This document shows, one piece after another, positions 12,499 to 24,505 of a stretch of DNA of 64,000 nucleotides; positions within the stretch are counted from its first letter, which is position 1, and every line of letters begins with the position of its first letter. This DNA comes from Gordionus sp. m RMFG-2023. Taxonomy: Eukaryota; Nematomorpha; Gordioida; Chordodea; Parachordodidae. Both the position numbers and the translations under genes were made by a program. The DNA is taken from NCBI RefSeq assembly GCF_954871325.1, contig NC_088776.1, positions 62,210,954 to 62,274,953 of the forward strand, in the 5' to 3' direction. The notes beneath the pieces were generated by a model. That model saw nothing but the letters and a program-made list of their open reading frames with translations, had not been told where the DNA came from and did no database searches.

Positions 12499-13383
12499 TT
12501 AAATTTTTACTTGTGGTTTTATGTCATGTCTATCTTTTGGCTTTGGATATTTTTGTATTGCTGTTATTTTATTTTTATCAGGGTGTATTCCATTTTGATC
12601 TATTATGTATCCTAAATATGATACTTTTTCTTTCATAAAATTTATTTTGCTTGTTTTGACTCTTAATCCCTCATTTTGTAATTTTTTAAGGACTTGTTTT
12701 ATATTCTCGATATGTTCAGTATCATTTTTTCCTGGGATTATAACATCATCTACTGCTGTATCTTTACAATCAGCCAGTAAATCGTTCATATATCGTTGAA
12801 ATATTATTGGTGCTATAGCTATACCAAAAGGTAATCGTAAATAGCGGTAATATCCATTTGGTGTTATCATTGTTAATAATTCTTGCGATTCATCGTCAAT
12901 GCTCATTTGTAGGTATACGTCTTTGAGATCTAATGTTGTATATTTATTTCCATTCGCTATTTTTGCTATTAATTCTTCATACGTTGGTAGAATGTGATAG
13001 TCTTTTAGTAGAAATTTATTTAACGTTACTTTGAAATCTCCACATAATTGTAGTTCACCTGAAATTTTACGTAATACTACCATTAGAGTACTCCAGGTTA
13101 CTCTTGTTGTTGATGGATCTATTTTCTTGATTATATTATTTTCTTCCAAACGTTTCAGTTCATTTTCAATTTCTACTTTTAAAGGCAACGGTACTCGTCT
13201 AGGCAGTGCAATTGGTTTTGTATTTTCTTCCAATTGTAGTTTTAATGGTTCGACATTTTTTATTAATCCTAATTTATTATCAAACACCGTAGCAAATTCT
13301 TTATATAGTTTGTCAATATTTACGTTATCATTATCATTGTATTTATATCTATTGTTATTGTATTTATATCTATTGTTGATCAT
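12499..13383 (-). pseudogene. Reverse transcriptase part, gypsy-type pol fossil
   Basis: Recognisable Ty3/gypsy reverse transcriptase. A region like LKRLEENNIIKKIDPSTT comes first. It is followed by a TLDLKDVYLQM block, a YRYLRLPFGIAIAP block, the DD-containing active-site region and KVSYLGYIIDQNGI near the end. It is part of the fossil element at 11604-15417. Confidence 0.9.
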
Positions 13384-14119
13384 TGATTTTTACATTTTTT
13401 GGTAACGATAAGTCAAATTCGATAATCCATGGAAATCCAAATAGAGCTGCATCATTTTTTTGTGTGACTAATAATGGAAGCCATTTTATGTTATTATTTA
13501 ATTGTACTTTTACATCAGCTTCACCCATTTTTATTCTATTATTTCCATATATAGTTGGTGCTTTAGCTCTTCTAAGTTTTGGCTTTCCGATTTTATTCCA
13601 TATTATTTCATTAATAATGGTTACTGCCGAGCCAATTTTAATTTTTTGGTTGTTTATTAATACTTTAAATGTTGAATGTTGCCCATATTTGTATATTTTT
13701 CTTATTGAGACATCCGAATCGTCTTCTTTATTATTGTAATTTATTCCGTAAATCTTTTCTTTAGCTTTACAACATACGGCGAAGTGGTTTGGTTTTTTAC
13801 AATTGCTGCACAATTTTCCGTAGGCGGGACAATTTCTAATAGCATGAAACCAATTACAGAAATAGCAAGGTTTTCTCCAATTACTATTATTATTTGTATG
13901 GTAGTTATTATACCCGGGCACTAGTTCTCTTTTTACATATGTTTTATTATCCTTTTGATAGTGCTGTTTATCATTATTATACTGCCGATTATTTTTATCA
14001 TGTTGATTTATCTGATTATTATTATCATGTTTATTCGGCTCTTTGATTTTATATACCATTTTAGCAGTAATATTTATTTCTAAGTCAGCTCGTTCCATCG
14101 CTAAAGCCAATTCTTCCAC
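13370..14119 (-). pseudogene. Gag zinc-knuckle and protease region, gypsy-type fossil
   Basis: An Asn/Lys/Gln-rich stretch leads into two closely spaced Cys/His knuckles (CYFCNWFHAIRNCP, CSNCKKPNHFAVCC), the RNA-binding signature of retroelement gag. A protease-like region and an LFGFPWI stretch follow before the reverse transcriptase. Part of the fossil element at 11604-15417. Confidence 0.85.
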
Positions 14120-15238
14120 TTTGTTTAAGCTTAACGGTTGGTCTTCGTCTTTAGTATCTGGATATCTTAATCGTAGTTATTTATCCAGTTGTGACATTTT
14201 TAGTCCGGCGATTAATTGATCTCGAATTCTCATTCAACATTGTCTTCAAATTCGCATCTTCGGGCTAGCTCCTTTATATTTTTTAAATAGCTCATTACGG
14301 ATTTAGTAGCCCCGCGACATAATCTAATGTTTTTATTTTTTCTATTGTAATTAAATAACACTTTCTTAAATTTAATTTTATATTTTGTAACTAAGTAATA
14401 AATCATTTGGTTTGTTTAAAATTTAAATTAAGTTGAACATATTTTCAGAATGGTACTTTAATATGTATTCATGAATTTTCATATAAATACCAGGAGCTCG
14501 CCAGTAGAAACATAGGTAAATCAGATATTTACCCTTCATTTGATGATAATTTTAAAATTAGACAGATTTAATTCTTATAAACCCCTTACATCAGACCTAT
14601 TTTTCTGGATCAAAATAAATTATTTGGGTTTTGAAATATTTTTTACCATTAATATGGACTTGGACATAGCTTGAGAAACAATTTTCATAATTATTATAGT
14701 CTAAGATTCCTGTAAATTTTTTAATTTTAAATATGGGCTAGAAATTGGCATGAAAATTTCTTTTAAAGAGATAGCAAGGCCTGATCAAAAACGAAGGCCG
14801 ATGCAACTTTGATATTCTGATTGTATTTTTAAATGCATTGTGACTTTATATATTTTATTTCAGTCCTCAACTGTCAAAAATATTATGGTCTTTTGCGGAT
14901 TTGAGAAAACCAAGTGCGAGAACCTGGCTTGGAATTTTTTTATATTAGTCATAGATATTCCTAGGATAGAGTAATTTTTTGATATCAGTTATAATGTTTA
15001 TTTCTCCATAAGCTATATAATATTTTTTTAAAGTGGCGTCAGTTTGAGGAATATTTTTCACATTTATATATATTTGATATAATCAACGTAGTTCTCGATA
15101 GAACAATCTTCCTTTTTAAATATATATAATTTTTTTTTTATAAACAGAAAAAAAATTTATAATTCTATATATTATTAAACTTGACCAAAGACCGAAAACA
15201 GCACGACTTAGATTTTTTTTTTATTTCGTCGCCATTTT

Positions 15239-15417
15239 TTATAGTCAAAACAATAGATTCGTTATTATAAAATTGTTTCCTATTTATAGTCTTTTATGTC
15301 ATTTAACTACTACTAATATGCAATTACATTCACCTCCATAAGATAATATAAAATGTAAGAAATATATAATTCAAATAGCGTAACGTTTTAAAATATATAT
15401 AAACATTCAAATATAAC
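15239..15417 (-). repeat. LTR, upstream copy of the gypsy-type element
   Basis: Matches 11604-11787 over its length with a handful of differences and one small length difference. The element's interior starts just to its left on the minus strand (TGGCGACG near 15232). Confidence 0.85.
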
Positions 15418-18400
15418 ACTAATCTTATCATATAATATCATAAATAGGTAACGATTCGATAATATTCATCAATCGATCAACTTACAAAAATAGACCGAGT
15501 CTAAGTATAATAGTGTTTCCAAAAATATTCAATGGTATGATAATTCAAAAGTTCTGTTAAATATTTGCTTCACTTTGTTATTATATTCATTAAAAAAATA
15601 ATTGTTTAGCTCTGGATATAAATTAAATATTGTCTGATTTAAAATTTCTAATTCTAATGTGCTTTCTATGAAAATGCTTTTTAGTTGAATCCTTTTTGAA
15701 AAAATATTTGATATGATTATTTTTTTTAATAGAAATCTGGCAAAAATGGCATATTATTGAATAATATTTCTGACCTCATTAAAGATTATATGCATTTTAT
15801 TTATAAATAATAAAATTATGGTCAATTCTATGTGAAATCATTTGCATCTCGATTTTATTAGTTATAGTTATCCAGTGCCTACGTTAAAAATATAATTAAT
15901 TTTATATTATGTCTCTAAGCAAAGAATCAAATCCGAAATGAATTTATCCCTTTCTGTTGTATATAAATTTAAACTTATATTCTGATATTTAAATAAGGAT
16001 ATTCCATCCCATGAGCCGAAACATTTAATATGGAAACAACCCAAAAGAATTACAAAAAAAACACAAATATACAATTGGCTTTATTAAATTTGTTTATTTT
16101 ATGAAAATGATTAATTGCAGGAAATTTTACATCCATTAAATATCGAATTTACATTATTAAAAATTTTATTGCGCCAAGCATATGTAAGATCCAAAGCATT
16201 TTGACTGCTACTTTAATATGTTTTTCATGTCCTGAAATAAACAGAATCAATTATGACTTACAATGATAATTCCATCCCTACACATTTAATTTAAAATTTA
16301 AAAATAAAAACATGTTTTGAAAGAATTTATAGGAAAATAATAAAAGTATGATTTTTTTTCCATCCAAAAACAAAGCAATGATTCAAGCCCTAAATTTAAA
16401 AATTTAAATTTCTTATTAATATAATTACTTGTGAGATGATTAACACCGTTTCCAATTTTATAGGGTCCTTGTTAATAGTTGAATTATAGGGTCTACTCTT
16501 GGATAGATCGAAATCGAAAATTTAAGAATATTAATACTCATCTCATTAACAGTACAGTACATTTACTGAGTTTCTTTTAATTTAATGGGGTGCCACAAAT
16601 TGACTATGTAATAGAGATTTTATATTATGGAAATAATATAATATTTCAGAATACATATAAATTGCATTATATAGATTATGGATGTATATAAATAAAAATT
16701 GCTAAAAAAGTGATACCAATTTTTTTTTAAAAGAGTAAGTGTAACCAAAAAAACAACTTGACAATTCGATTTAAATTGAAATAGAAACCTTTAGGTATTA
16801 ACTTAAAAATATTTTTCAACATTCTCTCAAAATTATCTAAGTAATTAATATAAAAAAAACAATACAGGGAAGTGATTATTATTGTAATATATTAATGTTA
16901 ATTTTTTCTTAAGCATCTATATATTGTTAAAATAATATTTATATATTTTATGTTTCATAGAAACTCTCAAAAATGGGAAAATTCCGAAATACAATTACAA
17001 AATATCTGTATTTATAATAACTTATCGTCATAAACCAAATGAAAATGAAGGTTAGGTTACAAATTTATTTTCAACAATTATTGCATAACTACTTGAAATA
17101 TAAATCTCAAATAATAATCGTCACTTGATATTCTCATTCTTTACCTAAAAAAATCGTTAAAAATTAGAAATATTTTTAATATATTCTAGAATATCTTTAA
17201 AACAATATTCATGATAACATTAAGAAGGACCGACATTTTTCACGGCTGGCAATTATTTTCAAATAATTTTAAAACTAATAAACTTTATAATTGATATTTA
17301 AGCCATAAATCTATTTTAATATAACTCTTCAGTGGCTTTAACATTGTCTCAAATGTTTTAAATGTATATTAAATTTTACCATGTCAAAAGTAATTTTTTA
17401 ATTTTTTTACTTTTTTTTACTAATAATTTTTATAAATAAGTTATTCAGCCTAAATATCAATTCTAAATTGAAAAAAGTTTTCTGAATATTATATATAAAA
17501 ATATTGACAATATTTATGGTAATTTAATATCTTGAAATTAAATTTTAATTAAATATAAAAACCTGGGGCAGGTTTTGGCTATAGGCTCGCTTATTAGCTA
17601 CTTTTAAGCACCGATTATTTTGAATAAAAAAAATTCCAACTATATTTATTAGAAAATCGAAGCCACGAGTTTGTTCAGTGTCATGACTGACAATTTGAAG
17701 ATGATTGACTTTTTTTTATAAATTATATGACAGCTTTGTTTGGAAACAAATTATTTTTTGGGGTGACACATATAATATAGATGAATCTGGTACACAGGTT
17801 AATAGAATAAAATGTATCAAATTAAATCAAATATATATATATTAATCATTCTCTCCATTTTTATTCATTTCCTAAAATTTATCAAAATAATAAATTTGTA
17901 TATTTAAAAAAAATTTATATAGCACGAAGGAATATAACTTATATAATCGCATATAAAACCTCTGAAATGAAGCAATTTCACGTTAGATTTATATTACACC
18001 ATGAAACTATAAGGAAAAGTATATTTATAAATTATATATGTCAATTTTAACAATTATCTTTTCTTATAATATACATATTTAGAAAAAAGAATTTATCCTA
18101 AATCGAGGCTGTGTAAATAACTTTCATCAAATTAAATTAATTTATTTTTTTTATATTTTGTTTTACAAAAAAAATATATATATAATTTGTAGTGAAATTT
18201 TTGAAAGAAATAGAAGGTAATTATTAAATTTCTAAAATATTTTTAAATAGAATCCAGAATTAAAACAAAAACTACCGAGATAAGTCTCGGACTTAGATTT
18301 AAAATATTATTATACTTAACCTAAAAAGATATATAAAATGTTAAAAATATATTTTATTATTAGAAAAATATATGACATAGACACTTAACCGTTACCAAGC

Positions 18401-18689
18401 TATTTTTCATATAAAAATTAATATATTTGTTTGCTTTATATATTTTTTTTTACTTAACTTTATTATTTATTCATAATCATTAAATTATAGAGGATTAAAA
18501 AATATATATTAAAATAGTATTAAGAATTAAATATAAAAAAAATAAATATATAAATATATAATCTTAGAAGACATTAAAAAGGACTATAAAAAAAATATAT
18601 ATATTTAAAAAAAAGGGGGGTATATATCATCCAAGAGAAGAGTTAATTCTTAAAAAATTAGACCGGCAAATTTCCAGGGAAATCTGCTG
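15418..18689. other. Gene-free AT-rich stretch
   Basis: No gene, RNA gene or dispersed repeat recognised. Long A/T runs throughout. A poly-G run of 6 lies near 18613. Confidence 0.45.
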
Positions 18690-19092
18690 GCGAAGGTAAA
18701 ATCCTTCAATGGGGTCCCCTGATATAATAATCGTTAGTGGAAAAGAAATGTTCCCTACCAAGGTATATAATTATCTTTATAGAAAATATAACTTATATTT
18801 TAAATATTAAAACTTATTTATGTAAGTGGAAGATAATCCTGCTTTCAATGAAGGTTATTTCTTTTCATTATAAAAATATTTATATTTGTTTTTTAGATTT
18901 TTTGTCATTAGCTCAAGAGTTAGGAATCAATAATGAAATGGGTATTCAATTATCAATTAAATTAAAAAATATTTTTATTATAAAATTCTATAGTAGAAGC
19001 ATTGATGTAGAGGAGATAAAGCAGAATAAAAATTTGTACCCCTATTTAAGCTCTGGTCTCATCGCTACAATAAAAAGGAATTATTTTTTGTA
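18690..19092 (+). pseudogene. Possible BTB-domain gene remnant (doubtful)
   Basis: Two short stretches look more like coding sequence than their surroundings. The first, from an ATG at about 18709, reads MGSPDIIIVSGKEMFPTK and is followed by AAG|GTATAT, a donor-like site near 18763. The second follows TATTTGTTTTTTAG (ending near 18894) and reads DFLSLAQELGINNEMG. Phrases such as DFLxLAxELGI are common at the end of BTB domains in arthropod zinc-finger and lola-like proteins. The core of a BTB domain is missing and the frame then runs into low-complexity sequence. It may be a broken copy, or chance. I cannot name a gene. Confidence 0.2.
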
Positions 19093-19456
19093 AAGTGCCA
19101 TAATTTCCATAACTTTCTATATGACAAAAATTTATACTTTGCTGTAAAAATTTTAGAGAATATTTATTTGAAAATTTTTCACCCTTTATTACCATAAAAC
19201 AATTGATGAATTAATTTAAAAATATAATACTTAAAAACTCTTGTAATTTATTATGCAAACTAATAGAATTAATTACAAACATTTTAATTGCAAAGAAAAG
19301 CAATTCTTTATTTGAATTTGTATATGTTTGAAAAGATTTTAATTTCTAATATATATATTATAATAACATGTTAACAATTGCAACCAAAATTATGAGTTGC
19401 AAAATGGAATATAATTTATAATGTATAAATGAGTTCATAACTTTTTTTTTTCTCTT

Positions 19457-19933
19457 TTAGCTTTCACCTTTTCTGGTGGTAAGCTCCTTCAACATCTCTC
19501 TCCACTTTATGTTATTCATACAATCTCTTTTATTTATTTTATAGTTCTTTATATTGGTTCTAACTTTATGGCCCCATTGAAGTTTTGGCTTTCCTCTTTT
19601 ACGTTTGCCCATCACTTCCAAACTTTCAACTTTATTTCTTATGTAGTTCATAGGCCTTCTCATTGTGTGCCCATACCACCTAAGTCTGTTTACCATTAAC
19701 TTAGTCTTAATGGGCACTACCTTTAAACTATTTCGTATTCTTGTACTGCGCACCTTATCCTTTCTTGTTACCCCAGCAATCATCCTCAGCATTCTCATCT
19801 CCATAGTTTGTAGACTTCTCTCGTCTGATTCGTTGGTTAGCCATGTTTCCGAACTATATAGAATAGTTGGTTGTACTATGGAACTGTAAATTTTTCCCTT
19901 TAATTTGTGTGGGATTCTTTTGTCAAATAGCAC
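19457..19933 (-). pseudogene. LINE C-terminal region
   Basis: A stretch of 158 codons with SSETWLTNESDERSLQTMEM, MLRMIAGVTRKDKVRS, LRWYGHTMRR and GKRKRGKPKLQW. This conserved tail follows the reverse transcriptase in RTE-like elements and may help in RNA or DNA binding. It stops at TAA (19457) just before the A-rich 3' end. It lies in a different frame from the reverse transcriptase upstream, so at least one frameshift separates them. Confidence 0.85.
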
Positions 19934-19973
19934 TCCAGATAAAGATCTTCACTTTAACCACCCTTGATTAATC

Positions 19974-20540
19974 TTACTCTTTATCTTTTTCTATTGTGCC
20001 GTTTGTTTGTATAGTGGAGCCCAAATATTTGCAGCTTTCAATTGCGGATATCTGCCATTCATTTATATCAATACTCTCTGTTTCATCTCCTCCTATCACC
20101 ATATACTCCGTCTTTTCTCTATTTACTTTTAATCCGTGCGTTTCTAGGATATTTATCCAACTCACTAACCTTTCTTTCATTTCATCCTTGGATTCGGCAA
20201 GTATCACAATATCATCTGCAAATATCATATTCCACGGGACTGTTTGAGGTATAGACTGTGCTAATACATCTATTACTGTAATGAAGAGAAGTGGGCTGAG
20301 AGCCGACCCTTGATGAACTCCTTCGGCTATTGTGAAGCCTGCTGAAGTACCTGTTGTGCTACGGACCATTGTTGTATGCCCCATATACATATCCTGTATT
20401 ATTCTTATATATTTTTCGGGAACATTTTTGTGGCGTAGCGCCCACCAGATAAGTTTTCTTGGGATTCTATCGAAGGTCTTTTCTAGATCGAGAAAGACCA
20501 TGTGTAGCTTTTTGTTCTTTTCCCTGTATTTTTCACTCAT
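19974..20540 (-). pseudogene. LINE reverse transcriptase core
   Basis: Contains the catalytic blocks of a non-LTR reverse transcriptase. VFLDLEKTFDRIPRKLIW holds the first Asp (motif A), EGVHQGSALSPLLFI is motif B, and FADDIVILAES is motif C with the Asp pair. NREKTEYMVIGG and CKYLGSTIQTNG follow. All three catalytic Asp residues are kept. The fragments just upstream (20856-20638, 21171-20866) carry KNNKARGPDDIPIESLKALG and related fingers-region sequence, but in another frame. Confidence 0.9.
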
Positions 20541-20637
20541 TTGCCTAATTGCATGGATAGCATCGGTTGTTGATCTCCAGGCATAAAGCCAAACTGTGTC
20601 TCTCCTATTTCGATTATATCTCGAAATCTTTTTTCTA

Positions 20638-21365
20638 TTATTTTTTCGTATTGCCCCTGTAATTTTGACAATTGTGTAGATCCCCTTTATTTTTGAAGAT
20701 AGGAACTAGATAGCTCTGCCTCCATTTTTGGGGAACCTCTTCATTTCCAAGTATTTTATTGTACAGATTTGTGAGGAGATGTATTCCATCATCTCCTAGT
20801 GCTTTAAGGCTTTCTATTGGAATATCGTCTGGACCCCTAGCTTTGTTGTTTTTCATATGCTTGAGTCATGTGATTATTTCTTGTTCTGTTATAGGTTGTA
20901 CAAGGTTTTGACAAGGGGAGTGTTCGTCGAGATGCAATATGTGGGAATTAAAGTTGAGAAGCTCCTGAAAATATTCTTTCCATCTATTCATTATTTCTTT
21001 TTCCTTTATTATCAATTTCCCATCTTTATTTTTGATTACTTTCGGAGCTCCGTTTATATCCCTAGAGTTCTTTTCTCGCTGTTTAGATAATCTGTATATT
21101 TTATTTTGCCCTTCTTTGGTATGTAGATCTTCGTACATGTCATCGTATGCCATAGATTTGGCTCTAGCCACCGCCTTTGTAGCTAATCTCTTGGATTTTT
21201 TGTATCTTGTCTTGTCATCTGCTTATTTGGATTTGTACCATTTTTTTTATAAAGGGCTTTTTTCTCCTGTATAGTGGTTTGTACCTCTTCATTCCACCAC
21301 CATAGCTCTTTATATGATTTGTTGCCTCCTCTTGTCAAGTGAAAGGTATGTCCACATTTTTTCAC
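20638..21365 (-). pseudogene. LINE linker and reverse transcriptase N-terminal region
   Basis: Three open pieces (21365-21183, 21171-20866, 20856-20638) carry the stretch between endonuclease and reverse transcriptase. Typical phrases are ELWWWNEEVQTTIQEKKALY, ARAKSMAYDDMYEDLHTKEG and MNRWKEYFQELLN, then KARGPDDIPIESLK, which begins the reverse transcriptase. The first piece is in the endonuclease frame. The other two share another frame and are separated by an in-frame stop. Confidence 0.8.
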
Positions 21366-21458
21366 TGACTTGTGAGGAATCTATTGTTTTAATGTTTGCA
21401 TTGATTGCAAAGGCAGATGCCTTTTTAATTTGCCAGTTTTATCTTGTTTTGAGTGGAT

Positions 21459-22253
21459 TTATTTGAGATGTGTAAATCCATGACTAAGCTTGTGTTGTGC
21501 GGCGATATCTTCTCCTGGGATGACTTTGCAGTCTATTACATCTTTTAATCTTCTGCGAGAGATTAGCATGTATATCTGTTTTTTTCTTGTACCACTTTCG
21601 TATGTTATTAAATGACTATCCTTTTTCCTATAGTAGGTGTTGGTTAAGGCAAGGTCGAAGGCTTGCACAAATTTCAGTACGTGCTCTCCTTCATCATTTC
21701 TTTCTCCGTATCCAAAACCACCATGATGCCTTTTGTAGCTATCTCCTTCTTTCCCCACATGCGCATTTAAGTCACCACCAATTATGACTAGGTCATCCTT
21801 AGGGATTTCCATTACAGCTTCATCAAGGATAGCTCTAAAATCTTGAGGAGCATATACTGAAAGGATGTGTAGTATTGATTGACCAATGCAGAGTTTTATT
21901 TTCATTAGTCTATCAGAGATCCTGTTGACTTCTACAACTGAGGAGGTTAGATCTTGACTGAGGATGATGCCGACACCGTTCCTATTGCTAACAAGTCCAT
22001 TATAGTACAATTTATACCCATCTCCAATCATCAAAGTCTTCTGTCCTTTCCATTTCGTCTCTTGTATGCACGCTATATCAACTTTTTTCTTTTTCAACAT
22101 TGATGCCAATTCTCTCGTTTTTCCTTTAAGCGTCCCAATATTCAAACTTGCCAGTCTTGTCTTCTTTGCTTTGACCTTTACTTTATTTTTCACAGGATGG
22201 AGGTCTACACCCTGCGCGTCGCATGGAGGGAACGCCCTAGCTTTCATATTCAT
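21459..22253 (-). pseudogene. LINE endonuclease (exonuclease/endonuclease/phosphatase fold)
   Basis: A frame of 264 codons from ATG at 22253. Motifs in order are RLASLNIGTLKGKTREL, DIACIQETKWKGQ with the metal-binding Glu, IIGGDLNAHVGKEGD, FGYGERNDEGEHVLKF, DLALTNTYYRKKDSHLITYE, then KKQIYMLISRRRL and QHKLSHG with the catalytic His. The QIDY block normal in this family reads QIY, so a catalytic Asp appears to be lost. This enzyme nicks target DNA to prime reverse transcription. It is the best-preserved part of the element. Confidence 0.88.
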
Positions 22254-22417
22254 ATTTCCATTTATTTCTCATTTGGTTTATTGGACAGGTATCCTTAGCA
22301 CCCGGCTGTCCAGGCCTGTCGGTGACCGGGATGTCATCTCTAAGCTCCGAAATTCATCATACCATATGTCTTTACACATCAGTCATCGAAGAAAAACTTT
22401 GAAAGTTTTTGTTCCTT

Positions 22418-22490
22418 ACCAGGATTGAACCTGCGTCTTTGTTCATACTCGTGTTTCCAATCATACATCTTACCCATTAGGCCACATCCC
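22418..22490 (-). ncRNA. tRNA-Arg-like head with A and B box at LINE 5' end
   Basis: Read on the minus strand, the sequence opens GGGATGTGGCCTAATGGG. It has an A box (TGGCCTAATGGGTAAGATG, 22484-22466) and a B box (GGTTCAATCC, 22431-22422) at tRNA-like spacing. GTGGCCTAATGG is the typical start of a eukaryotic tRNA-Arg. The T stem is imperfect and the 3' acceptor strand is absent, so this is not a working tRNA. It looks like a SINE-type RNA polymerase III promoter. The leader and endonuclease of the LINE follow directly. Confidence 0.65.
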
Positions 22491-24234
22491 AAAAAATATT
22501 TTTATAAAATTAAAATATTATTATTTATTATTTTTTTCATCCATTGAGATAAAAAGTTAAAAATTTTAAATCCCCCTTAAAGCTCGCTTTATTTTATAAA
22601 TTGCAAAAAAAAATTTGAATATATTTTATTAACTAAATAACAATCATTTTAAATGCTAAAGAAAATATTTATCTTGGATAAAAAATATCTAATAAGGTAT
22701 GCAGATCCAAGTATCCATCCACGGATCTATGCCAGACAAATTATATATCCTTTCCCCTCCCCGTTTGTTTTTTATATTTTAGTTAATTTAATTTCTATTA
22801 TATTTTTATTTATTTTTTTTAATTATATTTAATTTTCATATTTTTATTTATTATATATATTTTTTTGAATTATGCGATAGACTGGTACAATGAACAAACC
22901 TCGCCTTTAGCTAAATCTTAAAGGAAATTTATTTTAATAAAGGCGCAATATTAAATGATTTATGTTCTAAAAATTTTCTAAAAACACATGGCTATTATGT
23001 ATAGCTTTATATTTTAAAGACTTAAGAAGATACATGCCCCAACCTTCAAAAAATATATCAAATTTTTAATAACTTCTTTTATTTTATTAAAGGCCAGCAA
23101 GGTAAAATTCAAAAATTTACAAATTAAAAACGAATATTAAAAAAAATATATATATTCTCCAAGGGGCATATATGTTTGATGCTGAAGGTAATTTTGATTT
23201 TTTAGATTTTTAATATATAGCCAGGAATCTAGGCTAAAATTTTGAGAAGAGAGGTTAGTGGGTCTAGGTAAAAATGATATTTCTTTTTGTTCAAAGCTGT
23301 TTTATTACCAAGCTCTTTTCGTTAGTTGTTGTAACTGTTAACAATACAACTTAGGATAGTTACAACGAAAAAAATAAATATAAGGTAAGGAAATGTAAAA
23401 GTTAAAAACAAAAGCAGAAACTTTGTCCATAGCTTTAAATTTTGCAAAACATTATTATTTTTATTTTTCATCGTTAGAAATGGTAATTTTTAACCGGAAC
23501 CTTTTTAAATCCATGAATCAGGAATTCGAAATGATGTAAAAGCATGGCCAGTTATTACCTTATTCTTGTTATTTGTAATTATAGACGATTAAATGGAATT
23601 ATTTATATATTTACTGTGTTTATTTATATTTCTATTGCCAGTATTATGGCATCTTTTTTTATTTAGTATTCCACTTTTTTCCTTTTCTAAAAAGTAGGCA
23701 TTTTCATTTTCAATACAGTCATTTTATCTTCTAATCATAAGTTCACAATCAACTAAGTCCGTTTTAATATATTTTTGTCCTACTTTAAACTAATTTTTTT
23801 GCAAAAATGATATTTTAGTATTAACTTAATACAGATTGGTCATACCAAATTATTTTTTCGTCGGCATGTATTTTATTATTATATATGCGTAATTTTTAAA
23901 ATTTCATAACTATCTAGGATCTAAAAAATTAGGGTCTAAGTTAAGGAATAATAATATGGTATTATCACGTTTTAACTATGATAAAGAGGAATCTTATTTT
24001 AAAAAAGCGTTATATGCGCCTTTCGTTTTATTTCTTTCCTAATTTTCAATGTTGTTTTTTTTGAACTTATAAAATAAGATATGTTTAATTAGGGTATCAA
24101 GCGATAGCTAACCAAAAGATCGATACAACTTGAGATCAATCTCTTTAACTTAATAAGCGAGTCTAGGTCTAATCAAAAATATTTTTTTAAACAAAATAAA
24201 GATATGCATATTAGTGATTTACATTGGGCTTGAT
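22491..24234. other. Gene-free AT-rich stretch
   Basis: No gene or repeat recognised. Composition is very AT-rich with poly-A and poly-T runs. Confidence 0.45.
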
Positions 24235-24505
24235 TTTTCAAACCCGGCCCGAACCTGAATTTTTTTGAAATGTTTTGCCGGCCTGAATTTATTTAAATAT
24301 AGAAATTAATTTTTGTAATTACTCAAAAGAAAAAACATATGTTATATGGCGTCTAGTTTCTATAAATATCAAATAATTTTATTTTACATAAAAAATTTAA
24401 TATAATAACAAATTTAGATATATTTAAAAAAAATTCTAAGTCCCGACTCGATACGGCCTGATTTTTTTTTAAAAAAATTAGGACGGGCATACTTTTTCAG
24501 ATTTC
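24235..24505 (+). repeat. Dispersed repeat family A, copy 2
   Basis: Opens AAACCCGGCCCGAACCTGAA and ends near CGATACGGCCTGATTTTTTT and GGACGGGCATACT. The middle (GTTATATGGCGTC to CTAAGTCCCGACTCG) matches 1441-1560. GC-rich ends around an AT-rich body suggest a short non-autonomous DNA transposon, but the termini are too worn to define. Confidence 0.6.

Larger units (their letters stand above)
11604..15417 (-). mobile_element. Broken Ty3/gypsy-type LTR retrotransposon
   Basis: A retroelement fossil lying on the minus strand. Direct repeats of about 180 bp at 11604-11787 and 15239-15417 are its LTRs. ACTA on both outer sides (11600-11603, 15418-15421) is a plausible target duplication. Between the LTRs, read on the minus strand, come a zinc-knuckle gag end and protease region, a reverse transcriptase and the end of an integrase. 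A purine-rich tract (GGTGGGAAAGAAGAT, minus strand) lies next to the downstream LTR. TGGCGACG, a possible primer-binding start, lies just inside the upstream LTR. At about 3.8 kb it is shorter than whole relatives and it is broken in several places. The LTRs differ by roughly 4 per cent by eye, so the insertion is not very recent. Confidence 0.9.
19441..22490 (-). mobile_element. RTE-type LINE, near full length, inactive
   Basis: Non-LTR retrotransposon on the minus strand, about 3.05 kb. In order it has a tRNA-like 5' head (22490-22418), a leader, an apurinic-type endonuclease (from 22253), a reverse transcriptase centred on 20540-19974, and a C-terminal tail ending at 19457. The 3' end runs into a short A-rich stretch (19442-19452). 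The order of domains and the QETKW, GVHQGSALSP and LRWYGH motifs fit the RTE group. The frame is broken: the open parts lie in three different reading frames and are separated by in-frame stops, so it cannot make one polyprotein. I could not find a clear target-site duplication. Confidence 0.88.

Noticed and set aside
22066-22428. Plus-strand 120-codon frame
   Set aside because: It is antisense to the LINE leader and endonuclease.
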